From NCBI GenBank assembly GCA_003635195.1, contig PYIY01000193.1, positions 65,667 through 119,281 on the forward strand: a stretch of DNA of 53,615 nucleotides, given 5' to 3'. This DNA comes from Candidatus Poribacteria bacterium. Lineage in GTDB: Bacteria; Poribacteria; WGA-4E; WGA-3G. This document shows positions 8,470 through 16,290 of this stretch, in pieces. Both the position numbers and the translations under genes were made by a program. Every line of letters starts with the position of its first letter. Position 1 is the first letter of the stretch. A model generated the notes under the pieces. It was not told the DNA's origin and did not search any database. It saw nothing but the letters and a program-made list of their open reading frames with translations.

Positions 8470-8540
8470 AGTCCTCTCACAGACTGTAACATGAGAGTAA
8501 AGGAATACCCTTTTCTCTGGGTCTAATAAAAATGACAGGA

Positions 8541-8796
8541 CTATAGGGGTGGGGGCGCTGATGGGCGCACCAGGAGGTAATAGAAAGGTATTCGGCAACC
8601 TTCCCTATAGGGTGCTGGTTTCCATTAATCTCACACACAAAGCGTGTGTTGTGATACAATAGAAACCAGCGCTGTCATACTATGCCTATGGCAGTGCTGA
8701 AGCGTCGCCGGTATTGGTACTACCTGCGGCGCACCTAAAAAATTAGGAAGCTGCCCTGACGTAACCCACGCGAGACCGTGAATTTTTTTAACGTCA
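8541..8796. other. Chain of hairpins, possible structured RNA or element end
   Basis: This non-coding stretch holds several nested inverted repeats. CTATAGGG 8541-8548 pairs with CCCTATAG 8603-8610. GCTGGTTTC 8614-8622 pairs with GAAACCAGC 8662-8670 and encloses a CACAC/GTGTG stem. GCGTCGC 8702-8708 pairs with GCGGCGC 8726-8732 (one G-U), with GGTA/TACC inside. CCTAA 8734-8738 pairs with TTAGG 8743-8747 around AAAA. TGACGT 8757-8762 pairs with ACGTCA 8791-8796, with CACG/CGTG inside. It lies upstream of the methylase remnant. I could not match it to a known riboswitch, RNase P, tmRNA or intron domain V. Confidence 0.5.
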
Positions 8797-8884
8797 TAGA
8801 CATTTTAACACCTATACAAAATATGTGCAACAAAAAATAAATTAATGTCCGAATATGTCCGTTTTGCATGACGCAACGCCAAAA

Positions 8885-9016
8885 ATGCATCAATCAATAG
8901 CACAAACCTACCAAGAATGGCATAATCAAAAACGTCCTCACTCAGCGTTACGGTATTTGACATCTCCCGAATTGAGAAACAAAATTTGTCTTAACTTTAC
9001 GGAATTGCGGCCCTAA
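8885..9016 (+). pseudogene. C-terminal fragment of an IS3-like transposase (integrase core)
   Basis: A 43-codon stretch encodes 'YQEWHNQKRPHSALRYLTSP', which is the conserved end of the rve integrase domain of IS3/IS2-type transposases (Y-N-x-x-R-P-H-x-A-L-G-Y-x-T-P). The catalytic DDE residues and the rest of the element are gone. It sits between the methylase/HNH remnant and the next methylase, and suggests that past transposition disrupted this locus. Confidence 0.75.
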
Positions 9017-9194
9017 TTAGCGTTGGCACTACAGAGGGTGTATAGAAAAAACCACAATGTAATCCTGAAAACCGGGGTTTAGACAATGCATTGCGGTATG
9101 CGCAATCATACCGTCGACAGGATGTCAATCGGAGATTCATAAAAATAGCAAAATAGGGGATTGACTCAGAAGATGGGTAAAGATTTTGTCAGAA

Positions 9195-10709
9195 TCACTT
9201 CATATCTGAATCAAATTGAATATCGGGAAAAAGTCGATCGCCTTTCTTTGTCGGTTTAATACGTAACTTCCCCGGCAGTTGGAGTTCATCATAGACTGAT
9301 TCAGGATCATCAAAAAACTTATCCGTGATTTGCCAAAACTGAAGTCGTGGAAATGACAGTCCTTTATACTTAAACTTCTCCACTTTGTCAGCGATTTCGC
9401 GCATTTCGGAAGTAACAGGTTCAAGTGTAACTAATATAACAATATCTGCTGTATCGTTCTCAATAAATTTCTGAAGTTGACGAACCTGATCTGGAATCGG
9501 TTTCCCAACTTTAACTTCAACAACTATCCGTACATCTTCTCTTTTCTTGTCTCTCAATGACCATAATGCAGCGTCTGAATTATTGTCAGCATTTTTAGTT
9601 GGCGTAAGATTAAGCCGTGTTGCTGCCCAATTGGATAATATCTTGTGTTTTTCTTCTTGGGTTGCAAGTTCCTGCACTTCCTTCAAGTTTGTTGGAATTC
9701 CTATAATCTCGTAGTCTTCAGATAATTTTAAATCGTACTTGTCCTTGAGACGACGCTCTGTTACATCCATCGCAACAATTGAGTTGTCAATCCCTATCCA
9801 TTTCCGTTTGAGTGCTTGCGCAGCATCAAGCGTAGTGCCCCAACCACTGAAAGGGTCTAACACTATGTCCCCTTCTTTAGAAGACGTTTCTATCATACGT
9901 GTGTAAAGTAGACTTGGCTTTTGTGTCCGATAACCCAGATGTTCGGAGATCATTAAGGGAAGAATACCAACGTCGTCCCAAACATCACGCAAGAATGCAT
10001 CGTCTGTTCTTGTTTGTATTCTTTTATATTTGCCCTTGGCATCTTGCGAGCGAACCGGTTTTTTGTTTATTACATCTTTTACTGTATCTCGAAGAAAAAG
10101 CTCGTTTTCATAAATAGGTTTAGGCGTATCAAATACATAATTTTCAGTTTTCGTATAGAATAGGATAATATCGTGCATTTTTCGGTATTTTTTTGAAGCA
10201 CGTGAAGGACTACGATAATACCACACTATTTCATTTTTAAAAGAGTTACTTTTCTTTCTATTGTTATGGTTCCAGATAGCATCCATTAACACTTTAATAT
10301 AGTGACTTGCAGTGGGATCGCTGTGTAGATAGATACTGCCAGATTTTGAAAGAACACGGTACATTTCGACAAGTCTGGGTCCCATAAAAGTAAGGTACGC
10401 ACGCATCGCTCCTTTGTTGCCAGTAACAGCATTGCTTAGCAACATATCGTATCCACATAGGGATTCATAGAGTGCTTTGTAGGTTTCACAACTTTCAGAT
10501 CGCTTTTCAATGTCAACTCGTGTCCCTTCTGCTGCTTTATCCCAAGTCCAGATGTTCGTGAATCCTTCAATCTTGCTGGAGGAAACCTCAAGAGATTTTT
10601 TATAGTCAGATCCACTGTTGAAGGGTGGGGCTGTACAGATTAAATCTACTGATTCACCCTTGATTTTCCGTAAGATGTCAAGATTGTCACCGAAATGTAG
10701 TTTATTCAT
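9195..10709 (-). CDS. DNA methylase (beta class) with Mrr-like C-terminal domain
   Basis: 504 residues from the ATG at 10709, which overlaps the stop of the FRG gene by 8 bases. An in-frame start further upstream would lie inside that gene and adds no conserved residues. Motif IV comes first ('DLICTAPPFNSGSDY', about 22-36) and motif I later ('DPFSGWGTT', about 285), the beta order of N4-cytosine/N6-adenine methylases. The first motif IV residue is Ala instead of Asp/Asn/Ser. The last 130 residues ('RIVVEVKVGK', 'DIVILVTLEPVTSEMREIA', 'PRLQFWQI') resemble the Mrr-cat-like domain seen after such methylases, with ExK in 'VEVK'. It probably modifies DNA and may also cut it; coupled to the FRG-TPR protein. 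Confidence 0.85.
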   Translation of the reverse strand: MNKLHFGDNLDILRKIKGESVDLICTAPPFNSGSDYKKSLEVSSSKIEGFTNIWTWDKAAEGTRVDIEKRSESCETYKALYESLCGYDMLLSNAVTGNKGAMRAYLTFMGPRLVEMYRVLSKSGSIYLHSDPTASHYIKVLMDAIWNHNNRKKSNSFKNEIVWYYRSPSRASKKYRKMHDIILFYTKTENYVFDTPKPIYENELFLRDTVKDVINKKPVRSQDAKGKYKRIQTRTDDAFLRDVWDDVGILPLMISEHLGYRTQKPSLLYTRMIETSSKEGDIVLDPFSGWGTTLDAAQALKRKWIGIDNSIVAMDVTERRLKDKYDLKLSEDYEIIGIPTNLKEVQELATQEEKHKILSNWAATRLNLTPTKNADNNSDAALWSLRDKKREDVRIVVEVKVGKPIPDQVRQLQKFIENDTADIVILVTLEPVTSEMREIADKVEKFKYKGLSFPRLQFWQITDKFFDDPESVYDELQLPGKLRIKPTKKGDRLFPDIQFDSDMK

Positions 10710-12402
10710 CTTCTTCCTCACTTGTGTTGTGACCGAAAACGTCCTGAAATAGAATATTAATTTTAGCAACCATTTCATCATCTTTTTGCTGTATGGCAAG
10801 ATCTAATGCAACTAAAAGGTCTTGTCTTGCATCATCAACATGCTGAAGATAAAACAAAGTTTCTGACCTATTAATGAAAACAGATATATCATTAGGGTTA
10901 ATTTCAATTGCCCTGCTAAAGTCATCAAGTGCAGATGGATATTCCTGTAATTCTCGCAATACCAAACCACGTTGAAAATAGACATCAAAATAATCAGGCC
11001 TTAGCGAGATTGCTTCAGCAAAATCTTCCAAAGCTTCTTCTACCCGATCAAGATGATACCTGCTCTGCCCACGTCTGTAATATGCTTCGCCATAATCTTC
11101 TTTTTTATCAATTGCTGTGTCATAATCATTTATAGCATCCGAATATAGACCTTGTTGTTGGTATAAATATCCTCTATTGTAATATAACTCTGCGGAATCG
11201 AACTTTAGTGCTATTGCTTTGTCAAAATCCTTAAATGCATTTTCGTTTTCTTCTTTAGAAACATACACCAACCCTCGTAAATAATACACTTCTGCATCAT
11301 CAGTTTCAAAGTCAATTGCCCTTGATAGATCTTCTAATGCATTGTCGTAATCATCATTTTCATAAGCATATTGACCAAGATCCTTATATGCTTGAAATGT
11401 TTTTGCTGTATAGGGTGCAGTCTGACGATTTACCCATGCGAAACCTTCAAAATCTGGGAATAGTCTATCTTCGGTATAACCTGATGTTCTCTCAAGCTCT
11501 GTAAGTATTTCATCCTTGCACCCTCCCTCAATGAAACACTCCTTATCTGCATCAATCTCATAGTTTCCAAATAGCAGAACAGATTGTTGTGCGATAATTC
11601 GGTTGTTCTGAAATTTCGGTTGTAAGTAATAGAGTTGAGGATCCGCATCATCATTAAGAAAAAAGTCAATTCTTTTTTCATTTTCTCTTTTCTCATCTTC
11701 TCCTTTCATAAAATCAGGTGTAATCTCGGTATATTTTCGCTGTTTAATCTTGACAGCAGAGACTTTACCGTGCGGTGGCTTATCACTATTTACCAAACCA
11801 CCGTTTTTTTCCTTTTTCCGTTCTTGTTGACAAGCGAACCAAAGTGCAACTTGAGCACTGAAACTAAAATCTATCAGACATGTTGCAGCACGAAAATGCT
11901 GAAGTTCAACAAGGATATCTAATTCATTCCATTCACTTCCGTCCTTGTGATCGTAACCTCGCTGCCTTGCCGTTCTGATTAAATCTCTATTAGTATGGAG
12001 GAAATTGACAAAGTTCCTATCACTCTCTTCTGGACGTCGATAAGCAGATGCTTGAATTTTGTATGCTTTATTTGGAACACCTCTGAATACATACTCCCCT
12101 TCCTCAAATTGCTTTGACCATTCTATAAACTCATCAAGTGTTTTTATTGTATTTTCCGTGGTTGCGTCAATTTTCCAATACACAAGTGGTGGTTTCTCAG
12201 CTTTCTCATCTTTTTTGAGATTATTCAATGCTTTTTCAACAGGATGAATCTTTGCTGAATGTGGTAAGCCCCCTCGTTGCTTATGTACTTCTTCAACTTT
12301 TGTTTTAATTTCTTGTAATTCTTTTGTTTGTCCAGCGAATAGTTCAAGGATAAGTTGTTCAGCTATACTTGGAACGAGTTTTTTATTTTCACTGATATTC
12401 AT
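10702..12402 (-). CDS. FRG-domain protein with six C-terminal TPRs
   Basis: 566 residues from the ATG at 12402 ('MNISENKKLVPS'); the longer in-frame extension upstream of it looks like promoter DNA. An N-terminal coiled-coil segment (about 10-50) precedes an FRG domain (about 95-215), recognised by 'YVFRGVPNKAYKIQASAYRR' and 'ELQHFRAATCLIDFSFS' plus 'ALWFACQQ'. FRG domains are common in phage-defence and mobile loci; their chemistry is uncertain. Residues about 350-560 form six TPRs. The gene is visibly AT-richer than its neighbours and is coupled by an 8-base overlap to the methylase downstream, which suggests a two-gene acquired module. Confidence 0.85.
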   Translation of the reverse strand: MNISENKKLVPSIAEQLILELFAGQTKELQEIKTKVEEVHKQRGGLPHSAKIHPVEKALNNLKKDEKAEKPPLVYWKIDATTENTIKTLDEFIEWSKQFEEGEYVFRGVPNKAYKIQASAYRRPEESDRNFVNFLHTNRDLIRTARQRGYDHKDGSEWNELDILVELQHFRAATCLIDFSFSAQVALWFACQQERKKEKNGGLVNSDKPPHGKVSAVKIKQRKYTEITPDFMKGEDEKRENEKRIDFFLNDDADPQLYYLQPKFQNNRIIAQQSVLLFGNYEIDADKECFIEGGCKDEILTELERTSGYTEDRLFPDFEGFAWVNRQTAPYTAKTFQAYKDLGQYAYENDDYDNALEDLSRAIDFETDDAEVYYLRGLVYVSKEENENAFKDFDKAIALKFDSAELYYNRGYLYQQQGLYSDAINDYDTAIDKKEDYGEAYYRRGQSRYHLDRVEEALEDFAEAISLRPDYFDVYFQRGLVLRELQEYPSALDDFSRAIEINPNDISVFINRSETLFYLQHVDDARQDLLVALDLAIQQKDDEMVAKINILFQDVFGHNTSEEEDE

Positions 12403-12513
12403 GATGTTTTTTAGGTAAGATTCTCCATTTCTAGTAAATTTATCCCATGATGTAGTGGGAGGGTGGCAGAACGGGAAAGAAAATTGTTCAAATACCCGAT
12501 ACCGGTTTAGAAT

Positions 12514-12543
12514 AGTATACCTTAATGTGTATTTTGTCGTCAA
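12514..12543 (-). promoter_or_regulatory. Sigma-70-type promoter for the FRG/methylase pair
   Basis: On the minus strand TTGACG (12543-12538), an 18-base spacer and TATACT (12519-12514), about 110 bases upstream of the FRG start. The TATACT -10 element recurs at 18940 and 24227. Confidence 0.6.
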
Positions 12544-12627
12544 CGTTTTAGGAAAAACCAGCCAAGGTGATTTAGTTTTGGACAAATTATCGGATTCGCT
12601 ACGCTGCTTGATTTTTCTTTGTTAGTT

Positions 12628-12657
12628 CCGGTGCGGTTAGGAAAACGCCCCTACCGG
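12628..12657. repeat. Degenerate palindrome closed by CCGGT/ACCGG
   Basis: CCGGT (12628-12632) and ACCGG (12653-12657) close a GC-rich, imperfect hairpin in the gap between the FRG gene and the methylase at 12717. It may serve as a terminator for the operon that ends at 12717. The remainder of this 315-base gap holds only the FRG promoter. Confidence 0.4.
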
Positions 12658-12716
12658 GCCTGGGTATCCAAAATTGGAGAAAAAACTGAAAACTAAATAA
12701 CCTTGGACTAATTCCG

Positions 12717-14153
12717 TTATCTTCTTCTCCAAACATACACACATTTCCGCAGGGGTGCACGTCCATACGTCCCCATTTGCTGGCTGCTATTTCCTTTTTT
12801 GCCGGGGACAACAAGGATTTTTTCAACCGCAAATCCGAGAGTTTGCGCGATATCGGATAAAATCATGTCCACGGAGATGCTTACTTCTGCATAGCGTACA
12901 TTGTCGTTTACCATGAAAAGACGGGCATTTGGTTTTAGGACGCGGGCGCATTCACCGATAACGCACGTCATTTCAGAGAAATATTCGCGAACCATTCTCG
13001 GGATGCCGTTATTGTTTAAAACACCGGATGCCTTTTCGTGATCAAGATAGGTATATATTGTTTGGAGTAACTTTTGCTGGTTGGCTGCTTCTATAAAGGG
13101 GGTCCACTGCGGACAAATTTCTAGTAAATCTTTTTCTCGGTTTTCTACAGTACAACTGAGCATTTCTTGCCGTAAATTTGAAACTTCCGCCTGTGTCAGT
13201 CCGAGCATCGCGAGTTCAAGGGCATAAGTTCGCGTGTAATCATAACGGTTGCAATAAGGTGGCGAAGTCATAACTGCACCGTAAGTAGCTGCTTCAAGGG
13301 TCGGAAGAATTTCAAGACATGAACCTTTAAATAACTGAATACCCTCAACTGCCCGATTAACAGGGAACAGGGTTACAGGGGACTCAGCCTCGCGGATATC
13401 CGATAAAATTTCTTTGAGTTTAGCGGTTATAGCAGCATCAAAAGCGAGGATTTCACCTTTGTCGAAAGCCTTTGTCCCAGGTCGCCTTTTACCTGATCGA
13501 GCATCCCAGCGCAAATATTGCCCATCTTTTCGGGTGTAACTGATACCCTCCAAAACACAGAGGAGTGCAAGACGCAAGATTGCTTGAATTTTCTTGTTTT
13601 CTCGTTGAAGTACGCTTCTGTACCGTTCAATCGTTTCTATTGTTTCTTGTGGATAAGCGTTTTCTGTGATTCGGATTGTACTGAATGGCACTCTTTCTGG
13701 ATATTCCTTCCATGGGAAGGAAGTTATCCAATGCTCAAGTGTGGCGATGTCATCTGATGTTATCTCTCTTTCTGCCAAGAGGCGCGCGTGGATAATCTCT
13801 TGACCGATAGGCAACAATTCTATACCATCAGCCGGTATACTCTGCGAACTCGCCGCAAACAGGGTCGTGCCTATCCCAGCAAACGGATCAAGCACCTTTC
13901 CTGATATTTGTCCGTCGTAACTACCGAGAAAGTATTCAACAAGGCTTGCTGAGAAGGCTTCCTTGTATTTATACCAATTGTAGGCGGGTTTGTCTTTATT
14001 TCCTTGAAAACTGACGATCTTCCGAGATAGAAATGGAGCTACTGAGAATTGTGATTTGAAGTTTTCAGCGAGTTCAGCGTCAAGCGCGGCGATTTTTTCG
14101 CGTAGCTCGATAGTCTCTGATTGGGTTTTATCTCTTTCAGAGGTCATAAGCAT
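12717..14153 (-). CDS. DNA methylase, motif I before motif IV
   Basis: 478 residues from the ATG at 14153 (an ATG at 14147 is also possible), starting two bases after the epimerase stop. A short coiled coil at the N-terminus is followed by 'VLDPFAGIGTTLFAA' (motif I, about 85) and, 200 residues later, 'VMTSPPYCNRYDYTR' (motif IV, about 304). This order and the SPPY form fit N4-cytosine or N6-adenine methylases of the N6_N4_Mtase family. The region 'GLTQAEVSNLRQEMLSCT' may contribute to target recognition. No nuclease partner is coupled to it; it ends an operon of sugar-oxidoreductase-type genes, which is unusual for a methylase. It is probably an orphan methylase. Confidence 0.8.
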   Translation of the reverse strand: MLMTSERDKTQSETIELREKIAALDAELAENFKSQFSVAPFLSRKIVSFQGNKDKPAYNWYKYKEAFSASLVEYFLGSYDGQISGKVLDPFAGIGTTLFAASSQSIPADGIELLPIGQEIIHARLLAEREITSDDIATLEHWITSFPWKEYPERVPFSTIRITENAYPQETIETIERYRSVLQRENKKIQAILRLALLCVLEGISYTRKDGQYLRWDARSGKRRPGTKAFDKGEILAFDAAITAKLKEILSDIREAESPVTLFPVNRAVEGIQLFKGSCLEILPTLEAATYGAVMTSPPYCNRYDYTRTYALELAMLGLTQAEVSNLRQEMLSCTVENREKDLLEICPQWTPFIEAANQQKLLQTIYTYLDHEKASGVLNNNGIPRMVREYFSEMTCVIGECARVLKPNARLFMVNDNVRYAEVSISVDMILSDIAQTLGFAVEKILVVPGKKGNSSQQMGTYGRAPLRKCVYVWRRR

Positions 14154-14155
14154 CT

Positions 14156-14923
14156 CTACGCATCGCCATCGGGGATCTCTGGCCAGTTGTGTTCTGGTGA
14201 ATACCCTAAATCGTCTTTTGCCTGCTGCCATGCGAACCGGGAGTCTGTGCGGCCAGCGACGGCGTTATACGCGCCATACTTCACCGCCTCTGTCTCAATC
14301 GCGCGAACAACACACTGCGCAACGTCCCTCGGATCCACATAAACGAACCAAGGGTCTGTTACAACATCAGGTGCCGCCGGTCCAGGGTTTTGTCCGTCTC
14401 CCGCGATGACACCCGGACGGACATGAATTACGTCTAAGCCGTGCGCTTGATGATACGCTGCACCAATCCGCTCGCCGAGGTACTTCGCGAGCGCATAGTA
14501 GAGATCACCCTGTCCAAACTGGAAATCGTCACCTACTTCGTATGGCAGTTTTGCACTCGGAGCGGGAGGACACGTCGATATACTCGAAATGTTCACCAGT
14601 TTTTTCACGCCTTGTCGGACGCAGGCTTCTGCGACATTCCATGTGCCTTTCACCATGACATCAGCAAATAACGAGAGAGGTTTATCGGACCGTCCTCGGA
14701 CCAAGGCGACAAGGTGCACAACCGCATCTTGCCCTGCACACGCTGCTTCAATTTCAGAGGCGTTTGTCACATCCGCCTTGATAAAGGTCGTATTTTCAGG
14801 CACTTGATCCGGTTCAACGATGTCAGTCAGCGTCAGTTCATACGTGCCATGCAACCGGTCAATAATAAATTGTGCTAAATATCCACTCGCACCGGTAATC
14901 AAAATTTTTTCAATAGTTGCCAT
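14156..14923 (-). CDS. NAD(P)-dependent epimerase/dehydratase (extended SDR)
   Basis: 255 residues. The dinucleotide-binding motif is 'ILITGASGYLAQF' (about 7-19). The catalytic triad can be read as Ser in 'NISSIST' and YxxxK in 'YYALAKYLGERIG'. Members of this family act on nucleotide sugars or related carbonyl compounds in the cytoplasm; the substrate is not readable here. The ATG at 14923 is 21 bases after the selenoprotein stop, and the next gene, a methylase, starts two bases after its own stop, so it lies mid-operon. Confidence 0.85.
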   Translation of the reverse strand: MATIEKILITGASGYLAQFIIDRLHGTYELTLTDIVEPDQVPENTTFIKADVTNASEIEAACAGQDAVVHLVALVRGRSDKPLSLFADVMVKGTWNVAEACVRQGVKKLVNISSISTCPPAPSAKLPYEVGDDFQFGQGDLYYALAKYLGERIGAAYHQAHGLDVIHVRPGVIAGDGQNPGPAAPDVVTDPWFVYVDPRDVAQCVVRAIETEAVKYGAYNAVAGRTDSRFAWQQAKDDLGYSPEHNWPEIPDGDA

Positions 14924-14944
14924 CAGTTTTCGTCCTCGTAGGAT

Positions 14945-15283
14945 TTAGACGAACGGTGGATTCTCATAGAGTGTTACATTGTAGCCTACAAAAAAGACAT
15001 CTCCACTCTGGACTGTCGGTGCACGCAGGCTACCGCTACGACCGAGGACCGCTTTCAAAATCGGTGCTTGTGTGTCATCAGACGGCACGAAAGTTTCAAC
15101 GCGCTTCCCTTTCGCGACAACGATCTGCTTCGCATCGCCCATTAAATCCCATACCGCTGCGGCATCCATCTTCTCTTTTCGAGCGTCCGTACGGTTTTCT
15201 GCTTGTAAGTTATGTGTGTCAAGAAACTCTTGCACTTTTTTGCATGAGTTTCAGCTATTCCGAAAATAAATCCAATCCACCAT
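14945..15283 (-). CDS. ArsC-like thioredoxin-fold selenoprotein, UGA read as Sec (UxxC)
   Basis: With UGA at 15253-15251 read as selenocysteine, the gene encodes 112 residues starting at the ATG at 15283: 'MVDWIYFRNSUNSCKKVQEF', Sec11 and Cys14 giving a UxxC redox motif after the first strand. The rest ('TDARKEK', 'QIVVAKGKRVETF', 'LGRSGSLRAPTVQSGD', 'FFVGYN') matches ArsC/Spx-like thioredoxin folds, and I recall a family there with Cys or Sec at this site. GGAGG precedes the ATG by 8 bases, and the ATG shares its A with the preceding gene's stop (TAATG), so it is translationally coupled. Starting at the GTG at 15235 would remove the active site. Likely a cytoplasmic reductase; substrate unknown. 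Confidence 0.85.
15216..15253 (-). promoter_or_regulatory. SECIS-like hairpin after the selenocysteine UGA
   Basis: Downstream of UGA (15253-15251), CAAGA (15232-15228) pairs with TCTTG (15224-15220) around the loop GUU. Below a bulged A, GTG (15235-15233) pairs with CAC (15218-15216). The loop begins 24 bases after the UGA, in the range expected for bacterial SECIS elements, with G and U in the apical loop. An alternative stem GAAACTC/GAGTTTC (15252-15246 with 15229-15223) overlaps it. Confidence 0.7.
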
Positions 15284-16290
15284 TAGAGTTCCTCCACTTG
15301 GATAAATCTACCGGTGTCGCGACTCTGGACCGCGGCATCAATCAATGTGAGCGTCTGAATTCCATCAGCGAAAGGCGAGCGGATAAGTTCCCGATCACCT
15401 GTTTCAATGGCGCGCAGCCACGCCTCGGTTTTGTCTAAGCCTAAACTGTTTTCGGAGACCGCCGGTTCATTAACAGTTTCACCGTTAAGGTACCCGCGAA
15501 TCGTATTATCTGTCATGTGTGCGTGTAGTCGCAAATGCGGTCCGACGACTTCAACCTCAAAACTAAATCCTTCGGTGCCGCAGTGATTCATGTGTGTTCC
15601 GAAAACACCGTTGTCCAACTGGTAAGTCATCTGAATGGCATTTTCAGCATCGAATTCGGTCCGCTCCAGTGCCATATTTTTAGTAGCTAACGCATGTGCC
15701 TGCACCGGTTTCGGGTTCCCCATAACAAACCGCGCACAATCCAAAACATGCACCGCTTGTTCGGGCAAGGGGCCGCCACTTATTTCATACTGCAGGAACC
15801 ATGGCGCCATGCTGAAACTAAGATAATAATTGACGGTGCAGACCGTCCGAACAAGATGCACCGTCTCCGAAGCGATTAACGCCTTCAACCGTTCATAGAG
15901 CGGATGATAACGGAGTTGGAATCCGACGGCGGCGATGATACCTGCTTTCTCAATGGCTTCAAGGCACTTTCTACCTTCAACCATATTCAGCGCAGGCGGT
16001 TTCTCGACCATGATAGGAATACCGCGGTCGCACGCCATCTGGATAGGTTCAAAGCGAATGGGGGGTGGTGTTGTGATAACCACCCCGTCCATTTCTATAT
16101 CGAAAAAAGCATCTAAATCGGTAGTGGCAAGTGCTCCGTCAGTATGCGTTGCAAGTTCGCGTGCTGCCTCAAGCTGCACGTCATGGACCGCAACGACGCT
16201 TGCACCGTACTCGGTTGTTATTCTCTGATGATGTCTGCCCATATTGCCAGAACCGATGATGCCTATTGTCAATGGTTTTTGAGAGTTCAT
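15283..16290 (-). CDS. Gfo/Idh/MocA-family oxidoreductase
   Basis: 335 residues. Rossmann motif 'IGIIGSGNMGRHH' at the N-terminus binds NAD(P), and 'IMVEKPPALN' carries the E-K-P motif whose Lys is catalytic in this family. The C-terminal half is the substrate-binding beta-sheet domain. Such enzymes oxidise or reduce sugars, inositols and related compounds. Its start overlaps the stop of the secreted-protein gene upstream (ATGA at 16290-16287), and its stop overlaps the start of the selenoprotein (TAATG), so all three are translated together. The substrate is unknown, but the gene neighbours suggest carbohydrate metabolism. Confidence 0.9.
   Translation of the reverse strand: MNSQKPLTIGIIGSGNMGRHHQRITTEYGASVVAVHDVQLEAARELATHTDGALATTDLDAFFDIEMDGVVITTPPPIRFEPIQMACDRGIPIMVEKPPALNMVEGRKCLEAIEKAGIIAAVGFQLRYHPLYERLKALIASETVHLVRTVCTVNYYLSFSMAPWFLQYEISGGPLPEQAVHVLDCARFVMGNPKPVQAHALATKNMALERTEFDAENAIQMTYQLDNGVFGTHMNHCGTEGFSFEVEVVGPHLRLHAHMTDNTIRGYLNGETVNEPAVSENSLGLDKTEAWLRAIETGDRELIRSPFADGIQTLTLIDAAVQSRDTGRFIQVEEL

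Noticed and set aside
8541..8796. Cobalamin or other known riboswitch
   Set aside because: The conserved boxes of the cobalamin, TPP, SAM and FMN classes could not be found in either direction.
10709..10799. Longer N-terminus of the methylase from 10799
   Set aside because: It would overlap the FRG gene by about 100 bases and adds no conserved residues before the methylase motif.
12403..12585. Longer N-terminus of the FRG protein from 12585
   Set aside because: The extra 61 codons lie over the TTGACG/TATACT promoter and look non-coding.
14945..15235. 96-aa hypothetical protein from GTG 15235
   Set aside because: It omits the Shine-Dalgarno-supported ATG at 15283 and the whole redox site; the frame upstream is clean apart from one UGA with a SECIS-like hairpin.
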